A stretch of 64,000 bases of DNA, taken from contig NZ_CAJUBK010000001.1 of NCBI RefSeq assembly GCF_910584465.1, forward strand, positions 62,001 to 126,000, given 5' to 3'. Shown piece by piece: positions 36,045 through 43,815 of this stretch (the stretch's first letter is position 1; every line of letters begins with the position of its first letter). The stretch comes from an uncultured Oscillibacter sp. GTDB lineage: Bacteria; Bacillota; Clostridia; Oscillospirales; Oscillospiraceae. The position numbers and the translations under genes are program-made. The notes under the pieces were generated by a model that had not been told where the DNA came from, did not search any database, and saw only the letters and a list, made by a program, of their open reading frames with translations.

Positions 36045-36071
36045 GGGCAGAGGGCGCTGCGCCCTCTGCCC
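36045..36071 (-). other. Strong palindrome between binding-protein and permease genes
   Basis: A 27-base near-perfect palindrome with 13-base arms (GGGCAGAGGGCGC type). There is no T-run. Hairpins at this spot in ABC operons often protect the binding-protein message so that it is made in excess; that role here is inferred. Confidence 0.55.
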
Positions 36072-36087
36072 AAGCTCCGCGAGCCTC

Positions 36088-36960
36088 TTATTTTTCGATC
36101 ACGGACTCCTGCACGCCGTAGACCGAGGCGGTCTCCATCACGGTGCCGGCGTCATAAGCTCCCTTCCACCAGGTGTTGAAGGCGTCGGTCAGATCGGACC
36201 CCTTCCGGAAGCCCACGCCGTATTCCTCGTCGTTGAGCTGCACGGTGTAGGTCAGATCGGGATAGCTGGTGCCCTCGCCGATCATGGCGCCGGCCATCAG
36301 CAGGTCGATGACCGCGGCGTCCGAGGCGCCGGAGGCCACTTCCATCAAAGCGGCGGCCTGGTTCTGCATGGCGGTGTAGGGGATGCCCAGCGCGTCCAGC
36401 TGCTCGGCGCCGGCAGAGCCGTTCTCCACGGCGAACTTCAGGCTGCTGAGGCTGTCCACGGTCTGGTACTGGTCGGCCACGCTCTTGTTGACCACCACCA
36501 CCTGGCCGTTGAGGCAGTAAGGCTCGGAGGTGCTCATCAGGGCCTTGACGTCATCGGTGAGGGTCATGCCGTTCCACACCACGTCGATGGCCTTGGTGTC
36601 CAGCTCCATGGACTTGGCGTCCCAGTCGGCCAGCTCCAGGAACTCGGCGGTCACGCCCAGGCTCTCGGCGAAAGCCTTGGCCATGTCGGCGTCGAAGCCG
36701 ATCCACTCGTCGCTGCCGTCCGCCTTATAATCCATGGGGGCGAAGTCGGTCATCCCGACGACCAGCGTGCCCTTGCCCTGGACATAGGCCAGATCGCTGT
36801 CGGCGGAGGGATCGCTCCCCGCGCCGTCCGAGGCGCCCGCCGCATCGGCAGGGGGGGCGCTGCTCCCGGCGGAGCCGCTGTCTTCGCCGCCGCAGGCGGC
36901 CAGGCTCAGGACCATGGCAAGGGCCAGCAGGAGGGCCCAGAGTTTTTTCCATTGCTTCAT
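36088..36960 (-). CDS. Amino-acid ABC transporter substrate-binding lipoprotein
   Basis: This 290-residue lipoprotein has a signal peptide with lipobox LAAC (Cys at about residue 22 of MKQWKKLWALLLALAMVL...), a Gly/Ser/Ala/Asp linker, then an SBP_bac_3 domain (GTLVVGMTDFAPMDYKADG, IGFDADMAKAFAESLG, IDVVWNGMTLTDDVK). The ATG at 36960 has GGAGG 8 bases upstream; the in-frame ATG at 36975 does not. It is the first gene of the operon, under a clear promoter. Confidence 0.92.
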   Translation of the reverse strand: MKQWKKLWALLLALAMVLSLAACGGEDSGSAGSSAPPADAAGASDGAGSDPSADSDLAYVQGKGTLVVGMTDFAPMDYKADGSDEWIGFDADMAKAFAESLGVTAEFLELADWDAKSMELDTKAIDVVWNGMTLTDDVKALMSTSEPYCLNGQVVVVNKSVADQYQTVDSLSSLKFAVENGSAGAEQLDALGIPYTAMQNQAAALMEVASGASDAAVIDLLMAGAMIGEGTSYPDLTYTVQLNDEEYGVGFRKGSDLTDAFNTWWKGAYDAGTVMETASVYGVQESVIEK

Positions 36961-37011
36961 GTTCTCATCCTCCAAACAGGAGCGGGCGTCCCGCTCTTTT
37001 AATACGCTAGC

Positions 37012-37040
37012 AGTTTACCATATTAAAGAACCTGTGTAAA
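37012..37040 (-). promoter_or_regulatory. Promoter for the amino-acid ABC operon
   Basis: Read on the minus strand: TTTACA (37035-37040), 17-base spacer, TAAACT (37012-37017). The 50-base leader holds a small AGCGGG/CCCGCT hairpin. Confidence 0.72.
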
Positions 37041-37113
37041 GCATGATTTCGACCAAATCAGCTCTTCGCGCCGGGCCCGTTCTTGTGCGCTTCCTCTAAA
37101 ACGAGACGGGCCG

Positions 37114-37142
37114 TCATACTTTGGCCCCCTGGGACATAGAGT
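37114..37142 (+). promoter_or_regulatory. Sigma-E-type sporulation promoter for spoIVA
   Basis: TCATACTT (37114-37121), a 13-base spacer, then CATAGAGT (37135-37142). It has the same spacing as the sipL promoter and lies 38 bases before the spoIVA start. Confidence 0.55.
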
Positions 37143-37179
37143 GAAGCATGAATATGGAGCGGAAAAAGGACGGGATACT

Positions 37180-38655
37180 ATGAACACGACTATCTATCAG
37201 AATATCGCCACCCGCACGTCGGGAGATATCTACATCGGCGTGGTGGGCCCGGTGCGGACCGGCAAGTCCACCTTCATCAAGCGCTTCATGGAGACCCAGG
37301 TGATCCCCAACATCGAGAACGTCTACCGCAAGGAGCGGGCCAGGGATGAGCTGCCCCAGAGCGGATCCGGCCGGACGATCATGACGGCGGAGCCCAAATT
37401 CGTCCCGGAGGAGGCGGCCCAGGTCCAGCTGCCGGACGGCGCGTCCTTCTCCGTGCGGCTGATCGACTGCGTGGGCTACATGGTGCGGGGGGCCATCGGC
37501 CAGTATGAGGACGACGCGCCCCGGATGGTGACCACGCCCTGGTACGACCACGAGATCCCCATGACGGAGGCGGCGGAGATCGGCACCCGGAAGGTCATCT
37601 CGGAGCACTCCACCATCGGCATCGTCATCACCACCGACGGCACCGTCTCCGACATCCCCCGGGAGGACTATCTGGAGGCGGAGGAGCGGGTGGTCCGGGA
37701 GCTCCAGGAGCTGGGGAAGCCCTTCATCGTCCTGCTGAACTCCGTGGATCCCAGGTCCGACCGGGCGGAGGCCATCGCCCGGGACATCGCCTCCCGCTAC
37801 GAGGTGAACTGCGTCCCGGTGAACTGCCTGGACCTGGGGGAGGAGGACGTGGCGGACATCCTCCGGGCGGTGCTCTACGAGTTCCCCATGCAGGAGCTGG
37901 ATCTGTTCCTGCCCCCCTGGGTGGACGCCCTGCCCACGGACCACCCCATCAAGGCCAGCCTCTACGACGCGGTCCGCCAGGGGACCTCCCAGCTCCAGCA
38001 CATCCGGGAGGTGGACGGCGTCATCGCCGCCCTGGGGAGCTGCGAGAACATCAGCGAGGCGAAGATCACCTCCATCGACCTGGGCACCGGCGTGGCCGCG
38101 GCCAGCCTCAGCCTGCCCCGGGAGCTGTTCTACCACACCCTGTCGGAGCAGTCCGGCTTCGAGGTGGCGGACGACGGCGACCTGATGAGCCTGCTGACCC
38201 GCCTGGCGGCGGTGAAGGCGGAGTACGACAAGGTGGCCGGGGCCCTGCGGGACGTGAAGGAGACGGGGTACGGCATCGTGGTCCCCAGCATCGACGAGCT
38301 GACCTTGGAGGAGCCGGAGATCATGAAGCAGGGGGGACGCTACGGCGTGAAGCTGAAGGCCAGCGCCCCCAGCATCCACATGATCCGGGCGGACATCGAG
38401 ACGGCGGTCTCGCCCATCGTGGGGAACGAGAAGCAGTCGGAGGACATGGTGAACTACCTCCTCCAGGAGTTCGAGGGGGACACCAGCAAGATCTGGCAGT
38501 CCAACATCTTCGGCCGGAGCTTCCACGAGCTGGTCAGCGACGACCTCCAGGGCAAGCTGAAGCGGATGCCGGACGACGCCCGGAAGAAGCTCCAGGAGAC
38601 CCTGACCCGCATCATCAACGAGGGCAGCGGGGGGCTCATCTGCATCATCCTGTAA
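37180..38655 (+). CDS. spoIVA: Stage IV sporulation protein A
   Basis: This 491-residue ATPase polymerises around the forespore to form the coat basement layer. Walker A is GPVRTGKST at about residues 23-31, and the family's VRLIDCVGYMV, TTDGTVSDIPREDY and C-terminal LQETLTRIINEGSGGLICIIL are present; the extreme C-terminus binds SpoVM. Length matches Bacillus SpoIVA (492). The ATG at 37180 restores the family N-terminus; an upstream in-frame ATG-like start at 37141 falls in the promoter. Confidence 0.97.
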   Translation: MNTTIYQNIATRTSGDIYIGVVGPVRTGKSTFIKRFMETQVIPNIENVYRKERARDELPQSGSGRTIMTAEPKFVPEEAAQVQLPDGASFSVRLIDCVGYMVRGAIGQYEDDAPRMVTTPWYDHEIPMTEAAEIGTRKVISEHSTIGIVITTDGTVSDIPREDYLEAEERVVRELQELGKPFIVLLNSVDPRSDRAEAIARDIASRYEVNCVPVNCLDLGEEDVADILRAVLYEFPMQELDLFLPPWVDALPTDHPIKASLYDAVRQGTSQLQHIREVDGVIAALGSCENISEAKITSIDLGTGVAAASLSLPRELFYHTLSEQSGFEVADDGDLMSLLTRLAAVKAEYDKVAGALRDVKETGYGIVVPSIDELTLEEPEIMKQGGRYGVKLKASAPSIHMIRADIETAVSPIVGNEKQSEDMVNYLLQEFEGDTSKIWQSNIFGRSFHELVSDDLQGKLKRMPDDARKKLQETLTRIINEGSGGLICIIL

Positions 38656-38660
38656 GGGCG

Positions 38661-38690
38661 ACGGGCATGGGGAGACCCCATGCCCGTTTC
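38661..38690. terminator. Hairpin between spoIVA and the convergent CPCC gene
   Basis: ACGGGCATGGGG (38661-38672), loop AGA, CCCCATGCCCGT (38676-38687), then TTC. A perfect 12-base stem between converging genes; the T-run is weak. Confidence 0.65.
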
Positions 38691-38691
38691 G

Positions 38692-39048
38692 TCACGGCAG
38701 TTCCTCCGGCAGGGGCTCCCGCGCGTATGGCAGGAACTCCTCCCGGACGGCTCCGAGCCTCTTATAAGCCTCCCGGCCTTCTGCCAGGGTCATGCCGTGA
38801 TTTTCGTCGCTGGGCCGGTCCTCGCCGGGGTCGAAGACGTCGTTCTCCCAAAGGCACACCGGGCAGAGATAGGCCAGGGCGTCCTCCTTGGGGACCGGGA
38901 AGGTCTTATAGCCGCAGCAGGGGCAGGGCCATCTCCCCCGAGCGGGGACAGGCTCCTGCCCCTCAGGCTCCGGTACGGCCGGTCCGGGGACCGCTCCAAA
39001 GGTCCGGTCATGGGCCGCCTTTGGATAGGGCTTCCGTGTTTCCCTCAC
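38692..39048 (-). CDS. CPCC-type cysteine-rich protein
   Basis: This 118-residue protein carries the Cys_rich_CPCC motif: CPCCGYKTFPVP, then LCPVCLWENDVFDPGE, a probable zinc ribbon, then an HGMTLAEGREAYKRLGAV helix. About 50 N-terminal residues are low-complexity. The start is GTG at 39048, whose GTGA overlaps the ogt stop, so the two are coupled. Function of the family is unknown. Confidence 0.72.
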   Translation of the reverse strand: MRETRKPYPKAAHDRTFGAVPGPAVPEPEGQEPVPARGRWPCPCCGYKTFPVPKEDALAYLCPVCLWENDVFDPGEDRPSDENHGMTLAEGREAYKRLGAVREEFLPYAREPLPEELP

Positions 39049-39569
39049 AGCGCCGTCCCTCTTTTCGGCGCGTAGAGCCCCGACAGGTCCGCGCCCTCCA
39101 GCTCCAGCAGGGCCCGCTTCTTCTCCACGCCCCCGGCGTAGCCCGTCAGGCTGCCGTCCGCCCCCACGACCCGGTGGCAGGGGATCAGGATCGAGATGGG
39201 GTTGTGTCCCACCGCGCCGCCCACCGCCTGGGGAGAGGCGGGGATCCCGGAGGATCTCAGCTCCTCCGTCAGCGCGCCGTAGGTCGTGGTCGTCCCAAAG
39301 GGGATCTCCAGCAGCAGCCCCCATACCCTCTGCCGGAACGCGCTCCCCTGGGGGGCCAGGGGCGGCAGGGGCGGGAGCTCCCTCTCCTCGAAATAGGCGT
39401 CCAGCCATGCCGCCGCCTGGCGGAAGACCGGCAGGTCCGGGCGTTCCTCCGGCTCCGCCGCCAGTCCGGCGGCGAAATACTTCTGGCCCTCCAGCCAAAG
39501 GCCGGTGACCGCCTCCCCGTCGGAGGCCAGGGGGCCCAGGGGGGAGGCCAGCCTTGTCGAATACGTCAT
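39045..39569 (-). CDS. ogt: Methylated-DNA-[protein]-cysteine S-methyltransferase
   Basis: This 174-residue suicide enzyme repairs O6-methylguanine by moving the methyl group to its own cysteine, here in ILIPCHRVVGADG. VWGLLLEIPFGTTTTYGALTE (upstream helix) and GYAGGVEKKRALLELEG complete the family pattern. The ATG at 39569 has an AGGAG site and its own promoter. It is coupled to the CPCC gene downstream. Confidence 0.95.
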   Translation of the reverse strand: MTYSTRLASPLGPLASDGEAVTGLWLEGQKYFAAGLAAEPEERPDLPVFRQAAAWLDAYFEERELPPLPPLAPQGSAFRQRVWGLLLEIPFGTTTTYGALTEELRSSGIPASPQAVGGAVGHNPISILIPCHRVVGADGSLTGYAGGVEKKRALLELEGADLSGLYAPKRGTAL

Positions 39570-39600
39570 ACACGGTGCGCTCCTCTCGTTTGATGCATCC

Positions 39601-39629
39601 AGTATACCAGAACGGATGTGCGATGGCAA
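39601..39629 (-). promoter_or_regulatory. Promoter for ogt
   Basis: Read on the minus strand: TTGCCA (39624-39629), 17-base spacer, TATACT (39601-39606), with TG forming an extended -10. Confidence 0.78.
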
Positions 39630-39677
39630 GCCCGTTTTGCGGGGCCGTCCTGGGGAGCCCCCGCGTTTTGCCTCCTC

Positions 39678-39706
39678 TTGCAAGGCGGCCCGACTCGTGC
39701 TAGTAT
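39678..39706 (+). promoter_or_regulatory. Promoter for coaX
   Basis: TTGCAA (39678-39683), 17-base spacer, TAGTAT (39701-39706), with TG at 39698-39699. It is divergent from the ogt promoter 49 bases away. Confidence 0.72.
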
Positions 39707-39745
39707 ATCTGTATGAGAAAGACTGGGACGAAAGGAGCGCTCTCC

Positions 39746-40516
39746 ATGCTGCTTGCCATCGATGTGGGCAACTCCAATACCTCGGTCGGCCTTTTCGATA
39801 AGGACAAGGCCCTCCGCTTCCTGGCCTCCCTGGACACGGACAGCCGGAAGACCGCGGATCAGATCAGCATCGACCTGATGAACCTGTTCACCCTCTACCA
39901 TTTCAGCTATAAGGACGTCACCGGGGCCATCCTGTGCAGCGTGGTGCCTCCGCTGAACTTCATGATGGAGAAGGCCCTGACCCGCCTCCTGGGCAAGCCC
40001 CCCATGGTGGTGGGCCCCGGCGTGAAGACCGGGCTGAACATCCGCCTGACGGTCCAGACCCAGGTGGGTGCCGACATCGTGGCGGACGCCGTGGCGGCGC
40101 TGGAGAAGTTCACGCCCCCCATCATCACCATCGACATGGGCACCGCCACCACCATCGGCGTCATCTCCGAGGGCCGGACCTACGAGGGCGGGCTGCTGCT
40201 GCCGGGGGTCAACGTGTCCCTGGAGGCCCTGAGCCGCCGGGCGGCCCAGCTGCCGGACATCTCCCTCCAGCATCCGAAGTCCCTCATCGGGAAGAACACC
40301 GAGGACTGTATGCGCTCCGGCATCGTCTACGGCACCGCCGGGATGCTGGACGGCATCATCGACCGGGTCCGGGAGGAGTTCCCGGGCCGGGAGGTCAGCG
40401 TGGTCGCCACGGGCGGCAACGCTCCGGTCATCGTGCGCTACTGCCGAAACCCCATCCTCTACGATAAGTTCTTGCTGATGGACGGGCTCTGGACCATCTA
40501 TCAGAAGAACCGCTGA
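39746..40516 (+). CDS. coaX: Type III pantothenate kinase
   Basis: This 256-residue kinase makes 4'-phosphopantothenate, the first step of CoA synthesis, with a high ATP Km and no CoA feedback. The ASKHA motifs LAIDVGNSNTSVGLF, TIDMGTATTIGVI and GRTYEGGLLLPGV are present. The ATG at 39746 follows AAAGGAG by 8 bases; earlier in-frame starts lack a site. A terminator follows. Confidence 0.95.
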   Translation: MLLAIDVGNSNTSVGLFDKDKALRFLASLDTDSRKTADQISIDLMNLFTLYHFSYKDVTGAILCSVVPPLNFMMEKALTRLLGKPPMVVGPGVKTGLNIRLTVQTQVGADIVADAVAALEKFTPPIITIDMGTATTIGVISEGRTYEGGLLLPGVNVSLEALSRRAAQLPDISLQHPKSLIGKNTEDCMRSGIVYGTAGMLDGIIDRVREEFPGREVSVVATGGNAPVIVRYCRNPILYDKFLLMDGLWTIYQKNR

Positions 40517-40540
40517 GGGGGGAGGGCCCGGGCAGGAGGA

Positions 40541-40570
40541 GGCCGTCCGCGGATCCGCGGGCGGCCTTTT
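40541..40570 (+). terminator. Intrinsic terminator after coaX
   Basis: GGCCGTCCGCG (40541-40551), loop GATC, CGCGGGCGGCC, then TTTT. One mismatch in a long stem. Confidence 0.85.
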
Positions 40571-40659
40571 CATGGAAGATCGGGCGGACCGGGAACGCCG
40601 GCGCTTTTTTCCCGTCTATACGATCGAGGGCCCAACGAAGGCCGAGAGGAGGAGCGCGG

Positions 40660-41214
40660 ATGGAGGACCAAGCCATCGTAGATTTGTACTGGCGGCGGGA
40701 CCCGGAGGCCATCCGGGAGAGCGGGCGGAAGTACGGCGCGTACTGCAAGACGATCGCCCGGAACATCCTGCATGACGGGAGGGACGCAGAGGAGTGCGTC
40801 AACGACACCTGGCTCAGCGCCTGGAACGCCATGCCGGAGGACCGCCCGGGACGGCTGGCCCCGTTCCTGGGGAAGATCGCCCGGAACCTGGCGTTCGACC
40901 GCTGGCGGGCCAGCCATGCGGAGAAGCGGGGCGGGGGAGAGCTGCCCCTGATCCTGGAGGAACTGGCGGAGTGCGCATCGCCGCAGGACACCGTCCAGAC
41001 ACTGGAGGCCGCGGAACTGGGGAGGGCGGTGGACCGCTTCCTGCATACGCTGCCGGAGCGGGAGTGCAGCGTCTTTTTGCGGCGCTACTGGGCCGCAGAG
41101 CCGGCGGCGGAGATCGCGGGACGGTATGGCATGCGGGAGGCGACCGTGCGGACCAGCCTCTTCCGCAGCCGGGAGAAGCTGCGGCGCTATCTGGAAAAGG
41201 AGGAGCTTTTATGA
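40660..41214 (+). CDS. ECF-like sigma-70 family RNA polymerase sigma factor
   Basis: This 184-residue sigma factor has region 2 (RDAEECVNDTWLSAWNAMPEDRP, then LGKIARNLAFDRWRA) and region 4 (LPERECSVFLRRYWAAEPAAEIAGRYGMREATVRTSLFRSREKLRRYL). No region 3 is visible. It overlaps the next gene by 4 bases; that gene encodes a single-pass membrane protein in the usual place of an anti-sigma factor. No target promoters were identified. Confidence 0.88.
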   Translation: MEDQAIVDLYWRRDPEAIRESGRKYGAYCKTIARNILHDGRDAEECVNDTWLSAWNAMPEDRPGRLAPFLGKIARNLAFDRWRASHAEKRGGGELPLILEELAECASPQDTVQTLEAAELGRAVDRFLHTLPERECSVFLRRYWAAEPAAEIAGRYGMREATVRTSLFRSREKLRRYLEKEELL

Positions 41215-42290
41215 ACCAGCAGGAGCGGCTGTTCCAGGCCATCGGCGAAGCAGATCCGTATTTGATCGCCCGCAGTGAAAAACAGCGGCGGAGCCGCCGG
41301 CCGGCGTACTGCTTTGCGGCGGCGGCTTATCTGGCGCTGGTGCTGGCGGCGGGGAGCGTCCTCTCCCACCAGCGGACGGGGCCGGTCACCGCGCCGCCGC
41401 ATGGAGAGGCGCCTCCGGTGGGGGATGTGGCGGAGACGCCGCCCCATGACACCGGCGGGCCGGATGAGGGGGAGCTCTCCCTGCCGGCCCACGGCGGGGA
41501 TATCGGGGGCCTGCGCCTGCTGAGCTACGCCCCGCAGGACCGGGAAGCGGCGGTGGACTTCCTCATCTACGTCAACGAGGAGCAGTTCGATATCCGTGAA
41601 GAGGATGGGCTTTACAGCATCCGGAACAAAGAGCGTTTGCCGGAGGGCTTCCCGGAGCTGGGGCTCGATATCCTCCACCTGCCCGGTACGTCCTGCGGAG
41701 CGGCCTCGTCGGAGGCGGAGGAGGCCCTGGAAGGCCGCTACACGGAGTTCCGTTTTGAAGAGATGTCCGCCGCCCTGCCGGGGAGCCTTTACCTCCGGGC
41801 CTCCGCGGGCACGGATTGGGACTCGGAGCAGGCGGAGCTCTGGTTCGTGGACGACAGACAGGGCGGGACCTTCGTCCTGGCCGCGCGCTATTTCCTGGAG
41901 GCGGAGGAGGGCATGGGCCAGTGCTTCCGGGACATGGTCTCCAGCTTCCGGCCGGTCTCCCTGGACGAGACGGTGCCCGACTGGATGCGGGAGCTCCGTG
42001 AGGCGGCGGACCGGCTCTTCCCGGCGCTGTTCGCCGACGACCTTTCCGGCGTCTCCGACCTCCTTGCGGGGGACGCCGAGGCGGACGCCTATGGAGAGGA
42101 CGTCTGGGCAGACATCACCGTCGCCTCCGTGGATTATATGCCGGACAGCGACCGGGAGCCCTCCCAGGCCACGGTCTCTGTGAAGCACCGCCTGCATCGC
42201 GTGGAAGGGGACAGCTTCTGCTACCTGACCATGGAGATGATCCGCCGGGACGGCCGCTGGCTGCTGACCTGGTCCGGCATCGAGAAGTGA
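41211..42290 (+). CDS. Single-pass membrane protein, possible anti-sigma partner
   Basis: This 359-residue protein has a short charged N-terminus (about 30 residues), one membrane segment (AYCFAAAAYLALVLAAGSVL), a Pro/Gly-rich stalk and a large extracellular part whose last 100 residues look like an NTF2- or SnoaL-like beta domain (SQATVSVKHRLHRVEGDSF, ending GRWLLTWSGIEK). It is co-translated with the sigma gene, so membrane sequestration of sigma by the N-terminal segment is inferred. No zinc anti-sigma motif is visible. A terminator follows. Confidence 0.65.
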   Translation: MNQQERLFQAIGEADPYLIARSEKQRRSRRPAYCFAAAAYLALVLAAGSVLSHQRTGPVTAPPHGEAPPVGDVAETPPHDTGGPDEGELSLPAHGGDIGGLRLLSYAPQDREAAVDFLIYVNEEQFDIREEDGLYSIRNKERLPEGFPELGLDILHLPGTSCGAASSEAEEALEGRYTEFRFEEMSAALPGSLYLRASAGTDWDSEQAELWFVDDRQGGTFVLAARYFLEAEEGMGQCFRDMVSSFRPVSLDETVPDWMRELREAADRLFPALFADDLSGVSDLLAGDAEADAYGEDVWADITVASVDYMPDSDREPSQATVSVKHRLHRVEGDSFCYLTMEMIRRDGRWLLTWSGIEK

Positions 42291-42303
42291 CCGGGAAAGG
42301 GAC

Positions 42304-42327
42304 AGCCCCGCTCTTTCGAGCGGGGCT
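42304..42327. terminator. Terminator between the sigma unit and pfp (convergent)
   Basis: AGCCCCGCTC (42304-42313), loop TTTC, GAGCGGGGCT (42318-42327). A perfect 10-base stem between converging genes; T-runs are weak on both strands. Confidence 0.7.
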
Positions 42328-42345
42328 GCTTCGGCTGTGGGGGGC

Positions 42346-43584
42346 TTACTTCGCCAGGACCTTCTTCAGCTTGGCGAAGCGGGGCAGGGAGTCCTGCTTG
42401 GGCAGCTTGGGCTCGCCCTGGATCAGGGGCAGGGCATAGTCGATGAAATCCTTGGTCACGCCGTCGTGGGTGGCGTTGATCCACTCCAGGGGGACCTTCT
42501 TCTCGGTGTTGGCCACGTCGGTGAGGCCCAGCAGCTTGGTCTTGCAGACATAGCGGCCGTCCTCATAGCAGCGCTCGAAGCCCACCATCTTGTCGGTGAT
42601 GCCGGCCACGGCGTTCTCCACGGCGGCCTTGCCGGACATGAAGGACTCCTCGATGTCGGTCTCGGAGGCCAGGTGCGCGCCGCAGCGCTGGAGCAGGCTC
42701 AGCTCGATGCCGCGGACCTTGGCGCCGGTCTTCTGCTTGCAGGCATCGGCCAGCATAGCGGCCAGGCCGCCCAGCTGGGCGTGGCCGAAGCCGTCGGTGG
42801 CGGAGGTCTTCGCCTCGGAGACGAAGGCGCCGTCGGCGTAGTGGATGCCCTCGGAGACGGCGACCATGCAGTTGCCCTTCTCCTTATAGATGCGGTCCAC
42901 ATCGGCCAGGAACTTGTCCATGTCGAAGTCCACCTCGGGGAGGTAGACCAGGTCGGGGCCCGCGCCGTAGGCGGAGGCCAGGGCGGCGGCGCCGGCCAGC
43001 CAGCCGGCGTGGCGGCCCATGATCTCGATGATGCAGATCATGCCGGTGTCATAGACCCGGGCGTCCTGGTAGACCTCCATGCAGCTCGTGGCGATATACT
43101 TGGCGGCGGAGGCGAAGCCGGGGCAGTGGTCGGTGCCGAAGAGGTCGTTGTCGATGGTCTTGGGCACGCCCATGACCCGGCACTCATAGCCCACCTGCTG
43201 CATATATTTGCTGATCTTGTTGCAGGTGTCCATGGAGTCGTTGCCGCCGTTGTAGAAGAAGTAGCGGACGTCGTATTTCTTGAAGATCTCCAGGATGCGC
43301 TTGTAGTCGGTGTCATCCACATCGGGGTCCTTCATCTTATAGCGGCAGGAGCCCAGAGCGGAGGAGGGGGTGTACTTGAGCAGCTCCAGCTCGGCGGGGT
43401 CCTCCTGGCCCATGTCGAACAGGCGGTCGTTCAGCACGCCCTTGATGCCGTGCTCCGCGCCCAGGACGCGGGTGATGTTCGGGTCGTTCAGCGCGGTGCT
43501 GATCACGCCGTAAGCGCTGGCGTTGATGACGGAAGTGGGGCCGCCGGACTGGCCGAAGATGCACGCGCCTTTCAATTCACTCAT
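42346..43584 (-). CDS. pfp: Diphosphate-fructose-6-phosphate 1-phosphotransferase
   Basis: This 412-residue phosphofructokinase uses pyrophosphate in place of ATP. GQSGGPTSVINAS opens it, the donor-site motif GGNDSMDT has Asp where ATP-dependent enzymes have Gly, and GVPKTIDNDLFG carries the Lys and catalytic Asp typical of PPi enzymes. EIMGRHAGWLAGAAALA follows. PPi use makes glycolysis reversible here. It is divergent from fba across an AT-rich promoter region. Confidence 0.92.
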   Translation of the reverse strand: MSELKGACIFGQSGGPTSVINASAYGVISTALNDPNITRVLGAEHGIKGVLNDRLFDMGQEDPAELELLKYTPSSALGSCRYKMKDPDVDDTDYKRILEIFKKYDVRYFFYNGGNDSMDTCNKISKYMQQVGYECRVMGVPKTIDNDLFGTDHCPGFASAAKYIATSCMEVYQDARVYDTGMICIIEIMGRHAGWLAGAAALASAYGAGPDLVYLPEVDFDMDKFLADVDRIYKEKGNCMVAVSEGIHYADGAFVSEAKTSATDGFGHAQLGGLAAMLADACKQKTGAKVRGIELSLLQRCGAHLASETDIEESFMSGKAAVENAVAGITDKMVGFERCYEDGRYVCKTKLLGLTDVANTEKKVPLEWINATHDGVTKDFIDYALPLIQGEPKLPKQDSLPRFAKLKKVLAK

Positions 43585-43645
43585 GAGAAAAGCCTCCTCA
43601 AAATTTTTCTTCCTTTACCGATGGGACGGGATCCATAGCATTTTT

Positions 43646-43674
43646 ATCATACCATCCAAAAAAAGAATTGTAAA
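43646..43674 (-). promoter_or_regulatory. Promoter for pfp
   Basis: Read on the minus strand: TTTACA (43669-43674), 17-base spacer, TATGAT (43646-43651), with TG forming an extended -10. The region is strikingly AT-rich for this genome. Confidence 0.8.
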
Positions 43675-43677
43675 TAC

Positions 43678-43705
43678 TTGCATTTTATTTTTTTTGTGAT
43701 ATTAT
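43678..43705 (+). promoter_or_regulatory. Promoter for fba
   Basis: TTGCAT (43678-43683), 16-base T-rich spacer, TATTAT (43700-43705). It is back to back with the pfp promoter, with only three bases between the two -35 boxes. Confidence 0.65.
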
Positions 43706-43815
43706 CATAAAAGAAAATCGTTTTCGTCTGCGCAAACGAGCGGAAGAGGGCCAAGGGCCTTTTCCCGCCCGGACAGCGGGGGCGGGACAAATAAATTTGT
43801 CAGGAGATGATTGTT

